From: Pogostemon cablin
Lineage: Eukaryota > Streptophyta > Magnoliopsida > Lamiales > Lamiaceae
Direction of reading: 5' to 3'
Length of the DNA: 64,000 nt
NCBI GenBank assembly: GCA_023678885.1
Contig: CM042966.1
Span: forward strand, 22,644,028-22,708,027
This document shows positions 35,044 through 46,822 of the stretch, piece by piece (positions within the stretch are counted from its first letter, which is position 1; each line of letters opens with the position of its first letter). The notes under the pieces were generated by a model, which was given only the letters and a program-made list of their open reading frames with translations, had not been told where the DNA came from and did no database searches. Position numbers and translations under genes: made by a program.

Positions 35044-36324
35044 GGGGGTGTTTGTTTAGAGAGTTTAGGGAGATAGAATTGGAGTGGAATAAAAGTAGGG
35101 TGTTTGGTTCATGGGTATGATTACTGCTACCGTAATTTCATACCAACAAATCAAGTAATCCTCCATTCCTTACCAAATTGGCAGAAATGCCTTTAATTCC
35201 GCAACATCAAATTTTTAAATGTTTTTTGTATTTTTTTTAACAAAAATCAATTTTACTATTTTTTTATATGAATAAAATATCATCCCCATATAATTATTTT
35301 CTTAAAAGGAAATACTAGAAAAATTAAATTTCACTTAATTCTTAAAGATATCTTTTTAACATTCCAAATAATATTAAGTGATTCCATATCTTGAACCAAA
35401 CAACATTATCAAAGTCTCTTATGTTTGGACCATTTGGCAAGAGAGAAACAATGTTGTGTATGATGGGCTGTTGGAGAATGGGAAAGATAAGGGAGTGCAA
35501 CCGTCTGGTATATCTGCAAAGTTGCATGCACTTGTAAAGTAAGGTAATGTTTTTGATTTGGGCACCATGAATAATACAGTGCATGATCTGCTTACACTGA
35601 GGTTCTTTGGTATTGCTGGTACAGCAAGAAAAGGCCCTAAGATCACCCCTGTTCGATGGCTTGCTCCGCCGCCGGGCTGGGTAAAAACAAACACTGATGG
35701 TCATGCTTCGGGTTCGCCTGGTAATATATCAGGCGGGTGCATCTTTTGAAACTATAGAGGTTTCTCCATGGGATGTTATACTAGTGCCTTCAGTGTTGGG
35801 TTTTCGCTGGAAGCTGAGCTTGCAGCAGCATGCCTTTCCATAGAGTATGCACATGATCGTGGATGGAATAAGCTATGGTTGGAGTCAGAGTTAACATTTG
35901 TCATTCATGCCTTCTCACATCCTTCACCAGAGCTCCCATGGAGGATTATACCATGGTGGAAAAAGGAGAAACACCTATTGCGACTGGTGACATTCGTGTT
36001 ACTCACATCTACAAGGAGGGAAACACGGTGGCGAATAGACTATCTACCATTGGGGGGAAACTTAAATGGCATCATCCAACACCCCCTTTCCTAGATAGCT
36101 TCATGTTTAAAGACATGAATCAGGAATATTATAGATTTAAGTAGGTTTGCTGTTTTTGCTTGTTCAAGCATCTTTGTATCTTGTTCCATGTATTTTCTTT
36201 TCATTTTGGTTCTAATAAAACCTATTTGCCAAATAACATTATTAAATAATACATACCCATTACCATTCCCCACTACTTTCACTATAGTTCTTATTCCGAT
36301 CCTTCTAAAATACCAAACGCCCCC
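35044..36324. mobile_element. Tourist-like (PIF/Harbinger) element with nested LINE fragment
   Basis: The ends GGGGGTGTTTG and (opposite strand) GGGGGCGTTTG are flanked by TTA at 35041-35043 and 36325-36327, the target site of PIF/Harbinger elements. Subterminal parts with ATGGGTATG on both arms support a foldback of about 430 bp before the LINE fragment (35377-36228) was added. Confidence 0.8.
35377..36228 (+). pseudogene. LINE 3' fragment with RNase H-like domain
   Basis: Plus-strand frames give VWTIWQERNN, then PPPGWVKTNTDGHASGSPG, EAELAAACLSIEYA and LWLESELTFV, a plant LINE RNase H domain (RVT_3 type) following the end of ORF2, with stops and frameshifts. It is flanked by CCAAATAATATTA (35364-35376) and CCAAATAACATTA (36229-36241), a 13-bp duplication with one mismatch, which indicates a 5'-truncated LINE insertion. 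A poly-A tail is not obvious. Confidence 0.8.
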
Positions 36325-36327
36325 TTA

Positions 36328-36676
36328 AGTATTCAAGATTTTTATTTGTCTTACTTAACAGTTAATAATGTACTAATATTTTGGTTGACATGTTTGTAAA
36401 TGCCGACACTTTATATATGCCAATGCAATGGTCTCCTTCAAACAACTTTTATCGACATATTCTGGTCCCTTGATTTTAGTATATATATTGGTGAGTATTT
36501 TTCTTCTATTTTGTTGGCAATATATTATTCATTCAAAATATCTAGTAGGATAAGAAATTTTATAGAACTTGCCACCTCCGCCTCGGCAAAGGCACCTTCA
36601 TTAAATGGGATGCGTGATGAGAATGAAAATAAGCGTGTTTTAGTATCCAATCTAACACCTTCTTGATTGGAATTAA
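36328..36676. other. intergenic, no gene
   Basis: No recognised gene or repeat. A short GC-richer patch at 36570-36620 codes for nothing I recognise. Confidence 0.4.
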
Positions 36677-38406
36677 TGTCATATATTAGCACAAGTGTCT
36701 TATATTTAATATACGTGAGAAAAAGGTACGCTTGAGGTGTTTATTGTATTTTAGGTGGAAAAAGGATCAAAAGTGCAAAGTTGGAAAAAAAGGTGCAACT
36801 TGTGTAGGAATGCTGAAAAACGCATGTCCAACTTGTGTAATTTTTCTGTATTTGTGTGGAGCTTTGAACTGGAAGTGTGATATATGGTTGAAAATCCACA
36901 GAAGAGAGAATCGTTTTGGCATAAGGAACACTTCAATCGGAATCCAAATGAGAAAGTTATGATCAAAGTGGTAACATTGCGCAAGCTGTTCCTTTTCAGC
37001 ACGACTATTCCACTTTGCATGAATTGTTACCTATTCAAATGTTAGAGTTTCTGCGAGTTCTCTATATGGATAGAAATTAGGGAAGATAGAATCTTGTTAG
37101 CACAAGAATCACTTAAATCAGAGTTTTGAAGAGGAAGTTAAGCTCAAAATCGTAAAGGCGCGCAACTGCCAGGGAGAATTTTCGTGAATTTCTGAAAATT
37201 TCCGAAAATTACCTATTTCTTGGAGCACAATTAATCTCCTTATCACATAATCCTCCATGATTCACCCATATCTTTTATTTCCTTATTTAATTCCCTTCTC
37301 ACACCTATATATATTTTAAATTATTATTCACGTGAGGAGAGCCACATCCATCCTACACCACCCCACAAGGGGATCACCCCCCAACCATCATCCATATCCT
37401 TTCTTCCAACCATCCATCACTTTAAAGATTCATCTGTGGAATCAAGAGGAGAACTAAGAGGAGAACCAAGAGGAGGATTCAAGGCGGAGAAGGACGCGAC
37501 GACTCCCGCATCTAGGGTTTATTTTGTTTCCTAATTTATCTTGTAATTTTCCAGACATCTGGGTAAGATCTATCCAATACCCATGATTGTTCTTCATAAC
37601 ATCATGGGCTAGAGCATTTTTGGTAGAACTAGGGTTGTGAAGGTTTTTACGAATTAATTGATCTTTCGTGTGTAAACTCCGTACAACACTACTTGCGGAT
37701 TAATTAATCCATATTCATGGTCGTTTTGTGCATCCTCAATTGGTATATGAAGTCTGAATATATATCTTGGTTGTAGATTGAGTGCGTTCACCGCTGAACA
37801 GGATTTCATGTTGTGATTCTAAGTGAGGGGAGTCCGGAACTTCATTAGAACTATCATATATGAATACTTATTAATTAAATTGAATTCAAGTTATTAAGTA
37901 GGATAAAGAGGATAATTTTATAGCACCTAAATAGGGAGATCATATCGGGTTAGAGTACCAATTGACCAGAGAAATAATTGATACTGATAGTACCTAGAAA
38001 GGGGGGTGAAATTATATCTCTTGCTCCGAGGTTATTCACACGTGTTATACGCATGTTTACTTGTGTTTATAGAGTAGATATGCGTCCATATTCCACAAGG
38101 CAGAGTCGGACATCAACACAAGGAAGAGAAATTAATGAGTGAAACCGGATTACTTTAGGGCTACCTATTCTATCTCTTGAGTCACTTTCGAATTCTTCTA
38201 AGTGATTTTATTTTATTTATTATTTAAATTAAGCATTTTAGTTGTTAGATTAAAATCCCAAACAGAATTATTTTGTCTTAATTAATTTAGTAAATAATTA
38301 AATTAATAATACGTCGTCCTTTGGGTTCGATATTTACTTGGTTCCTGCTTAGCTGCAACTGATATCCTTAATACTAGGGGATTAATTTTGCATGCAAAGA
38401 AAACGC
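36677..38406 (+). repeat. LTR, second copy of the 32316-34153 family
   Basis: Shares blocks with the solo LTR at 32316-34153, such as GATCAAAAGTGCAAAGTTGG and GGAATGCTGAAAAA, and the same late part (TTTGGGTTYGATATTT, then TAGCT(G)CAA). It ends AAACGCGCATCA. The left end is only approximate and no target duplication was found, so it may be truncated. Confidence 0.65.
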
Positions 38407-39960
38407 GCATCAAGTGCTTTTCAGAAAAAACCCTCCACAGCTGCGTGATTCTCGTCGCCTTTAGGAATGCCGCCGGTTCAGGCGGCAATTCAAGCAGCCT
38501 GAAGATGAGGATGGTGTGGACGATTAGCGCCATAATCACCGCTAGGTCGAAAATGGATTGAGTGGATGGAGATTATGATTATATTTTGGAACTATGTTAG
38601 ATTTATGATCAGATTTTATATTTTCTTTTTTTGGAATGATTTGTATCATTTTCTTTGGTTGTGGGTTGATATAGTTTGTCGTATATTAATCCTTAGAAAT
38701 TGTAGAAGGATTTTGTGAATTGATATATTATTTCTTCTATTGAATTGAGTATTCATCAATTCTATGGTCTCTTGAGTGTGTGATTCTAATATGATGGTAT
38801 TTGTAAGTGTGATGTGTGATGAGATGTTTTGATTCGATTGATTGAGTTAAAAATACAGTACTGCATATAATAGATAGCATTGGGGAGTGCACTGCACACA
38901 AAAGTTACAATACATATAAAAGCTGCTGCACATAACAAAGAATATAAAGAATTGTGCTGCACATGAAACATACGCCATACACTGCACATAAAATTAATGG
39001 TGCATATAATGTAACACTTCACATACATGTTGCACTTATTTCTTGGGGATATTATTGGTGTTACATATTGAAATAATGTAGTTACTAGTAATTATTTTGA
39101 ATGTGTTTATCTCATAGTAATTTAGCGGCTTGTTTGGTACTCAGTAATAACGGTGAATCAAATTAATAGTACATTTTCTTAAGGTGTTTATTAGTCAATC
39201 TAACATTGAGAAGGGGCTCTGTATTAAATGTGTATTCCGATGAAAAATACTGCTCTCTTTTACATTAATTATCTTACCCAGGGCATGGTATTAGTATTAT
39301 TAATTCAATAGTTTTTCCATATAAAGATTGAAATTACCATATTTTTCACCTCAAATCTCTTTTACACATGTCATTTTTATTTCTAAACCCTACACCTTCT
39401 TCCATCCCTTATGCCTCCGCCACAATCCTCTACTTATTTTCCACAAATTTAGTATCCTATGCACCCTTTTGATCCATGGATGCCATTGTATCCCCATCTT
39501 TCTCTCTTTCTTACAAGAACGACCCTTACTACAACCTTTGTCTATTCTCTACTTTTCGCCATGTTGTTGCCACCACTTGTAGGAGGCCCCTATCGTAGAT
39601 GATGTCTCGAGTTGCTATAACAGTCACTCGAAGATCATCATACAGTACTGTCACCAAAAGGATCGAGAAGTTTCGAAAGATGTTATATATTGAAATCCAA
39701 GGCACCACTTCCCTAGATGGTGCTTGCCAATTTATCTCCTCTTGGGCAACTGGGCCAATATGGACTCCGTGGAAAGAGATAATTACTTCACCACATTCTA
39801 TGATTCGATAAAAGTATCAAATGAATCACGAATTTAGATTTTCTCCATTGGATTTAAGATCTTAATGATTTTTTTTTTTGGAAAATTGTATTTGAGTTAT
39901 TGGATTGGTAGATTCCTTTCTCTATCAATGGCTGTATTTTTGTGTTAGGAGGGGAGTAGA
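38407..39960. other. intergenic with small coding-like remnant
   Basis: On the minus strand, 38534 down to 38408 reads as an open, hydrophobic-then-basic segment (ALIVHTILIFRLLELPPEPA) that ends exactly at the LTR boundary; it may be the first part of a broken exon. 38880-39030 has repeated TGCACATAAA-like units. Frames at 39328-39811 have no recognisable domain. GGCTTGTTTGGT near 39125 looks like a Tourist-type end without a clear partner. Confidence 0.35.
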
Positions 39961-41021
39961 GATGGAGACTGGTGTGCTATTTTCGGCACCAAAAAATATT
40001 ACTTATAAAATCCAAACTAATACAATTAAATGTAATATGATGAGTAAGGGTAGAATCTAAAGGAATAATATAATTTTAATTGAATTTAAAGTGCTTTCAA
40101 AAGTAACAGGAGGGGGGAGGGGTTGGTCGATTAATCAAACAACTAATACGCATAAAAAATAAAAGAAATAATTAAAATAACAAGAATAATAAAATTGAAA
40201 GAACAAATAAAATTTAAAACTTACTCCAAGATTTGATCCTCTCTCATATTCTAATTCATAAAATTGCAAGAATTAAATATGTCAACAATTATATAAATTC
40301 AAGTCCCTAGGCTAATGGTACAACCAAATTAACCCGAAATATTTTTAAATTTAGTAATTAAGGGCAAGAACACTAAATTATACTATTTCCAAGCAATCTT
40401 AACAGATTTGGACTTGAAAACGCATTAACAATCCAAATATTAGAACTACTAGGCTATGGAAACGTACTACAATCATACGAACTTTGATCCTATTACACCT
40501 AGAGGTCTTCCTCTATTTCGACACTTAATCCAATTCTTACAATAATTATGGATTGTAGATCATGTAATAGCAATTAACATATTAATAATTAAATCTAGAT
40601 GACCAATCTAAAATAATTACTAAAGTGTTATGAAATTAATTCAGTGGATGTAACATGATAAATTCATATAAAAGTAACAAAGTAAAATTCCTAACAATTA
40701 AATAAATATTCCACGGGAGGTTCACAATCCTCGAACTAGAAACTAAATTACATTATTAAAAATTAAATTAAAAATGCTAAAATTATAAAACTGATGTTTT
40801 TCGTGGTGGTGTTCTTCGTCATCTCAAATGTGCCTCCTCCGTGAATGATGACGATACGTCATGTGATCAAATATGTCCAAGGGGAATAAATCTTCCCCCT
40901 TTAATAATTTTCTTTCTTCTCATCTCCTCCTTTATTGTAAGATTTTTATTATATTCCTTAAATCATTCCTTCCTTAATTGACCTGGTCAACTCCCATTTA
41001 TTTACATCAGTAAATAATAAT
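39961..41021 (-). repeat. AT-rich block, possibly a minus-strand LTR remnant
   Basis: Starts near TGCTATTTTCGGCACC and runs to about TTTGTAACA. It has the texture of long plant Ty3-type LTRs but lacks a target duplication and any neighbouring internal sequence. No coding sequence. Confidence 0.3.
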
Positions 41022-41134
41022 TTGTAACAGCCTATGAATAGTATGTTAATTAATAAAAAATGAGGAGGCCGAAGCTAGAGTCACAATATATAATTTACAA
41101 CTCTAAACGGAGCAAACCAAGTCAACAAAATCTC

Positions 41135-42423
41135 CTACTTAGCTAGTAAATGTTCAAATCTAACTACATGCATAATAATAGAATCAAACACACCATCTAT
41201 GGAAGGTCGGATGCCCTCGAAGAGGTCGTCGTTCTGAACTTTCCAAATGAGGAACATGCTGCCGTAGAGGGCAAGCATCCACCTCCTTCTCTCTCTCACG
41301 TGCACCCTTCTGTCCTTGCTGAGCCACTTGTTGCCTGCCTTCAAGGTCGTAACCTGCCTCTTCCATCTCACTTCATGCCGAACTCGATTCCATACCTCCT
41401 TCATGAAAGGACAATTAAAGAACAGGTGGTCTTTAGTTTCGACACAACCCACGCATAGACAACACTCCAAGGGACCTTCGTATTGCATCCATCTGTCCAT
41501 GGTAAGTAACCGGTTCCTCAGGGCAATCCACATTCTAAATGAATGCTTCTGAGGAACCCACGGACTCCACAGCTTCTTGTAGATAAATTGTACAAGTACA
41601 TTGTCGGAAACTTTCCTATACATCTTACTTATTCGAAGCTTCCCCATCTCCGAGCATGATGTGAAAGAAGCAACGATGTCGCCTCCAATCCGTGCTCGCA
41701 CTCTCTCTCGCCCTTAGAATGTCCTTCCACTCTATCGAGGCACTGTAGTTAATCTCGACATCCCAACATGAAGAGTTTTAGAGATAAATGGCATTAATCC
41801 ATTTAATCTACAAGGACTTCTTCTCTAGATGCATGTTCCACAACACACCACAAAGAGAAACGTCGTTGAGGAGCTCGAGTCCCCTAAGTCCAAGGCCACC
41901 CTGGTCCTTAGGACGAATCACCTCCTCCCACCGTACTGCTCCCCTTGTAGTTCTCCATAGGAATTTTCTAATCATTCGCTCAACTCTGTCAATAATCCCC
42001 TTGGGAACCTTCACTATTGAAATCCAGAAGTTCATCATTCCATAGATAATTGATCAGATGAGCTCTAGTCGACCATCATAAGAAAGTAGATTAGTGGACC
42101 AGCCCCTGATCAAATTAGCAACCTGCGAAATTAGAGGTTCAAAGGCAGACTCGTAGTTTCTTTGCCTACAGCGGTACTCCCAAGTATCGTACAGGAAAAG
42201 TGTCTTCCTAAAAAGGCAACACCTCACGGATACTCTGCTCCTCCTCCTCAGAGACGCCATCCATAAATAAATTGGACTTAGTTGTGCTGACCTCTAATAC
42301 TGACATTCGAGCAAACGTATTGAGAGCTTTAGCAACCACTTCAGCAAAAGAACGGTACACAATGACTCGAGATATGATTTTATAGAGTACATTATAACAC
42401 GAGATGGGTCGATAGTTCCTCAT
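41135..42423 (-). pseudogene. LINE ORF2 C-terminal part (RT remnant and zf-RVT)
   Basis: From 42423 leftwards: NYRPISCYNVLYKIISRVIV, the opening of the RT domain, joins abruptly near 42335-42355 to sequence that normally follows the catalytic box (SVLEVSTTKSNLF). Then come the thumb region, VRWEEVIRPKDQGGLGLRGL and the zf-RVT domain (HSFRMWIALRNRLLT, CCLCVGCVETKDHLFFNCPF). By the family layout roughly 180 residues, including the catalytic aspartates, are missing. Confidence 0.85.
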
Positions 42424-43150
42424 GCAAGTATTGTGAGCTCCATTCAGAATGGGTAATAAATGTTGAGTTCATCTGCCGAAGCAACCTACCAGAATGAAAG
42501 AATTCCTGGATGGCAGCCACAACGTCCTAGCCTACTACGTCCCAGGCATCCCGACAAATGGCAGCCATATACCCATAAGGACTAGAGGCCTTATCTCCAT
42601 TCATGCTCCACACAACGTTCCTGACCTCCTCTGCTGTAATCGGTGCTTTGAGTTCCGAGGCCTGCTGATTGCTCAACACTACACCCCACTCAAAAACAAT
42701 GTCATCAATAGCTACGCAATCCACATCCGTGCCCAATAAGCCCTTATAGAAGGTAAGAAACTCCCTTACAACATCATCGCGTGAAGAAGTATATCCGAAT
42801 TCTGTGCGTATGGAAGGTATGATGTTGTGTCCACTGTTGGACTTAATTTTCTTGTACAAAAACTTAGTATGTTTATCCTAATTCATCAAATACTTCCCGC
42901 GAGCCATCTGGGAGAAGAAGAGGTGTTCAACATGGCAAAGAAAATCAACTCTCTTTGCTGCCTCACGAACACACTCCCATTTCTCCACTTTTTCTGGGTC
43001 ATCGTGACTTTCCAGTTGAAGCCTATCAAGCTCACCTCTTGCATGCTTAGCTCTTTTTTCTATATGACCGAAGTCCCTCTTACCAAGTAGATGCAATTTG
43101 GTTTGAGAAGCTTCAATCTGCGGCATACACTGAACCAGAGTGCCATTCAC
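42424..43150 (-). pseudogene. LINE ORF2 middle part
   Basis: Frames 42878-43150 and 42527-42859 cover the region between endonuclease and RT, with SQTKLHLLGKRDFGHIEKR and ITAEEVRNVVWSMNGDKASS, typical of plant LINE ORF2. Frames are interrupted by stops. Confidence 0.75.
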
Positions 43151-43159
43151 ATACGGATC

Positions 43160-43968
43160 TCATACCGCGCGCACAACATCCAAGAAATCCTCACTGTTCT
43201 TCCACATATTCACGTATCTAAAAGGGCAGCCTTTCGATACTTCAGTATGAAACACGGTAGCCAATGCATGACAATGGTCTAAAGTAGAGCCCATAGGCAA
43301 AAACTCGAACTCGACAACCCTTGAGCTCAAACTCCAGTCTCCATTCACTAACACTCTGTCAATACGAATCCAGTATTTGCCATTAGTCCAAGTGAAAAAA
43401 CACCGTTTAGACTTGGCATCATCCAAACCTAGCTCAACACAAAACTCTTCAAAATCCACTCTCCACCAACTACTATGAGAAGATGTAATCTCAAAACGTT
43501 CCTCTGGCCACCTGACACAGTTAAAGTCTCCGAGGAGCATCCAAGGAGAGTTAACGGCCAAGCAGTCGAGGGAAGATGAAGCCAAAGTCAACTCCTGTCG
43601 ACCACGCCATTACGGGCGTATACAACACTGATATAGAACTCCTAAGAAATCAAACAACGAGCCATACCAGAAATACATTGCTCATGAAGCACACAAGAAC
43701 TAAAAGTAACCAACGAGGTATTCCACACAACATCTATTTGCCCACCAGTGGCCAAATCAAAATTATGCACAATATTTCAACCATGAACTATTCTACCCAC
43801 AATGTCCACCACATTATCAGAAGATAATCTAGTTTCAAGAAAACCCACAACACACGTTTTCCTTACTAACCTGCGAGCAGCTCGCTGTGAACGAGGGGCC
43901 ACCAACCCTTGTACATTCCACACAAGGACCTTCATTGACAATATCCTGGGGGCTGTCCCCCGCCTCAT
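43160..43968 (-). pseudogene. LINE apurinic-type endonuclease
   Basis: The frame at 43968-43777 begins MKVLVWNVQGL with an ETRL motif, the start of an exonuclease-endonuclease-phosphatase domain. The frame at 43591-43160 continues with LLGDFNCVR, FTWTNG, RIDRVLVNGDW and TLDHCH. Such enzymes nick target DNA for LINE integration. The two pieces are separated by stops. Confidence 0.85.
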
Positions 43969-44140
43969 CCTTTCCCAGAATCATGCGCCGGTTGTTCCTG
44001 GATGATGATGCCAGGCCCACGGCGTCCACCTCCACTCTTCGGCAAGGTTCCCAAAGGAGGGGAACAACCTATACGACTCATTGCTTCCTCATCAGATTCC
44101 TCTGCTTTCAATGCCTAACTCTTTCTAGTATTCAGTTGAG

Positions 44141-45503
44141 CTAGTTATTCCCATCACGTCTATTGATTCTTGAATCATCCGGATCTAGTGGGTCGAGAAT
44201 TTGGTATTTCTCATAGGATATACCAATTTCTGACTCGGGAGGTGGATCAGATTTCTTTTTCTTGCTTCTACTTCTCGACTTGTTTTTCTTCTTCTTCTTT
44301 GAAGTCACTAGCTGAAAACCTTCTTCATCAATTCCAGTAGCATCTTCCACAGGTTTCTCAATCACTTCCTCGGCCTTCTTCTCAGCTTTTTCCTAGGAGT
44401 CACAATAACCCACCATGTGAACAAATTTTCTGCACGATGTATAATACGCTGGAAGGCGTTCATACAGGACAACTTGCTTGAAATTGGCCCCACGGAAGTT
44501 GAAGGTAACCTCATTCGGCAACTCCTGTGAAACGTCGATGTCGATGCGGACTCGAATGAAGGAAACCTTGTTGGTCTTAGCCGAAGTTTTGTCAATCATG
44601 ATAGGCTTTCCGATCAATGAAGAAACCTTGCTAATATGATTTTTCGACCATAGCTCCAAAGGAAAGGATGGCAGCCGAATCCACACAGGAACATGGGAGA
44701 TCTCTCTATCATAAAACTAGAAGGCTCGTGGAAGCCTTTGCGACATGAGATAGCGCTCCCAAATAGAGTGGGGAGCCTTGTCTAACACCTTACGAACATC
44801 TTCCTCCGAGTAAAGCTTAAAGGTAATCCATACGGATTGATGCATGATGATCGTGTACTTAACGTTCCAAGTAAGACAAATACCGTGAAGAGACTGCATC
44901 CATGGAAATCGGCCAGAGAAGTACCCAATCAGGGTGAATCTCCATGCATCGGAATCATCCTTTGGATCTAGGTAGGCGATGCCTTCTCAAGGAGCAATGT
45001 ACTCAAGTTTCCTATCCGGATCAATATTGCTTTTATTCACGAACTTAGCATAATCAATTGGTTCCTTGGGTTTGTTGATTTTGGAACCCCTACCACCATA
45101 TCCTTTGTCCTTACGCTGATCGCCGCCCGTCGGCCGAAGTGCCAGCGCCCACGATCAACCTACCCGGCGCCTGCGGAGAACCATCGCCTAAGGAGGGCGC
45201 CATAGCAGGCTGCCGGGAGCTAGCGGCTGGCGAGGAATTCTCGCTAGGCTACCGAGAGTTGGCGGCTGTAGGGGAGTCCTCAACAAGCCGTCTCCAAATG
45301 CCAGACGTAAGGCTCCTTTTCCTCCAGTCTGCGGAAACCCTTTTTGGGAGATTAGGGTAAACCTCTATGGGGGTTTCAGGAATAGTCTCGAATTCCTCCA
45401 TGTGATCATCCACGACACTGCGTGTAGGGCTATCTGACATAGCCCTAATAGAAGTAACAGGTTCATTTGAAACCTCAATGCGTGGGGTTTCGTCGGTTTC
45501 CAT
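44141..45503 (-). pseudogene. LINE ORF1 (DUF4283 / zinc-knuckle protein)
   Basis: Frames from METDETPRIEVSNEP (45503) downwards include a DUF4283-like part (44899-44717), SFPLELWSKNHISKVSSLIG (44686-44393) with a Cys-rich end YYTSCRKFVHMVGYC, and a basic Ser/Lys-rich tail (44365-44141). This is the usual plant LINE ORF1, which binds the element's RNA. Frameshifts and stops break it into at least five pieces. Confidence 0.8.
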
Positions 45504-45914
45504 CTTTCACCAATCAGCCATGATCGATTTCGACAGAGTGGCGCCGTCGTCGAGGGATGGATACTCCGTCAGAATTGCCTTTTTCAATATTTTTTCTTTT
45601 CAATTTCACGTGCCCTATCCTTGACCACCTTGAACGAATCATAAATCACATGATAATCCAACGCCACCTTGGATGGTGTCGAATCCCTATTTTTCTTCCC
45701 CATGACAAGAAAGAATTAGGTGGATGACATGAATGGCTAAAGATTCTCTACCGCCACCGTGGGGAGAGGCGTGACCAAGCGGAGATGTTGGCGGCGATAG
45801 GCGCCGTCAACCGTGAGACAAGACTTGGCAAGAAGAATAGAGAGAGCAATTTCTGAAACCCTAGTTTCCAAAAATTTTGAGCGACTCAAACTCTCTCAAT
45901 ATATTGTAACAGCC

Positions 45915-46822
45915 ACTAAAATAAGTACGGATCGCTGCGGCTCGGATTCTCTGTGCCACTTTTGTACATCATCTTCTGTGTCACTGCTCCGATCGCTGCC
46001 ACATAGGATGAGAGAGAGAATTCATTAGTTTGCAGACTTAACGACGTTAATCATCTGTTTAGGAAATTAACATTATATTAGGAAATGATTTTTCTTAATT
46101 ATTTTTATAAAAAATAAAATTCCTTCCACTAAAATAACAAAAATTAAAATCCGCATTACCACCATTTACAACAAAACTTTGAGATCGCACAGAACGCATA
46201 ACACAAATAGGAAAAGGGGAAGAAAACACCGTTTATCATCTAGTAAGTTTCAATCCTTTATATTTATATGGTGATTAATATTTTTCATGATAATTTATTT
46301 AGTGGGGTTTTAATCACTTTAAACTAATGTTTGACCATGTTCTTGAAAAGAAATGACGTTCAGATAAATTTTCCATAGCAATAATTTATATAATTTCATT
46401 TGAATTGTTAGTTTTCTGTGTAGCTAATTACTAACCCTAATATTATTTTATATGAACATAATTGAATAAACACTATAACTCATAAGAGAAGAAAAATGCA
46501 TAATGAGGACTATTTTATGAGTCATAGCAAATAACACCATGTTTTGATGAAAAACACTCCGTGATAGTATGTTCAACTCATAGGTTTACTAATACATTAA
46601 AGCAGTAACTGGGTTAGTTAGAACAAGGATTAATATAATAGAACAAATCCAAAAAGTAAATTTATAAATATGCTTCACTCTTAAATAGCTTAATTCCATG
46701 GCCAGAAGACACACTAGATTCATGTCGAATAAAATAGCTTTTTAGAATATGAGCCCAATTATTATTTTCTCTAGAGCTGATCCACTTTTTTTTAGCATTA
46801 GATTCTTATTTTTCTCCAAGCT
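45915..46822. other. upstream region of FAR1-type relic, with MITE-like part
   Basis: No gene. GGCTCGGATTCTCTGT..ACATCATCTTCTGTGTCAC (about 45937-45984) matches, in reverse, 12660-12706, so a dispersed MITE-like repeat is present. The rest is AT-rich and may hold the old promoter of the FAR1-type gene. Confidence 0.45.

Larger units (their letters stand above)
41033..45903 (-). mobile_element. L1-type LINE, nearly full length, defective
   Basis: On the minus strand the order is ORF1 (DUF4283 and zinc-knuckle type), endonuclease, reverse transcriptase and a zf-RVT C-terminal domain, as in plant L1 elements. The catalytic middle of the RT is deleted and many stops are present. The flanks share TTGTAACAGCC (41022-41032 and 45904-45914), a candidate target duplication. 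An A-rich tail is not evident. Confidence 0.85.

Noticed and set aside
39328..39811. Two plus-strand frames near 39.5 kb
   Set aside because: They have no recognisable domain and the region contains stops in all frames when extended.
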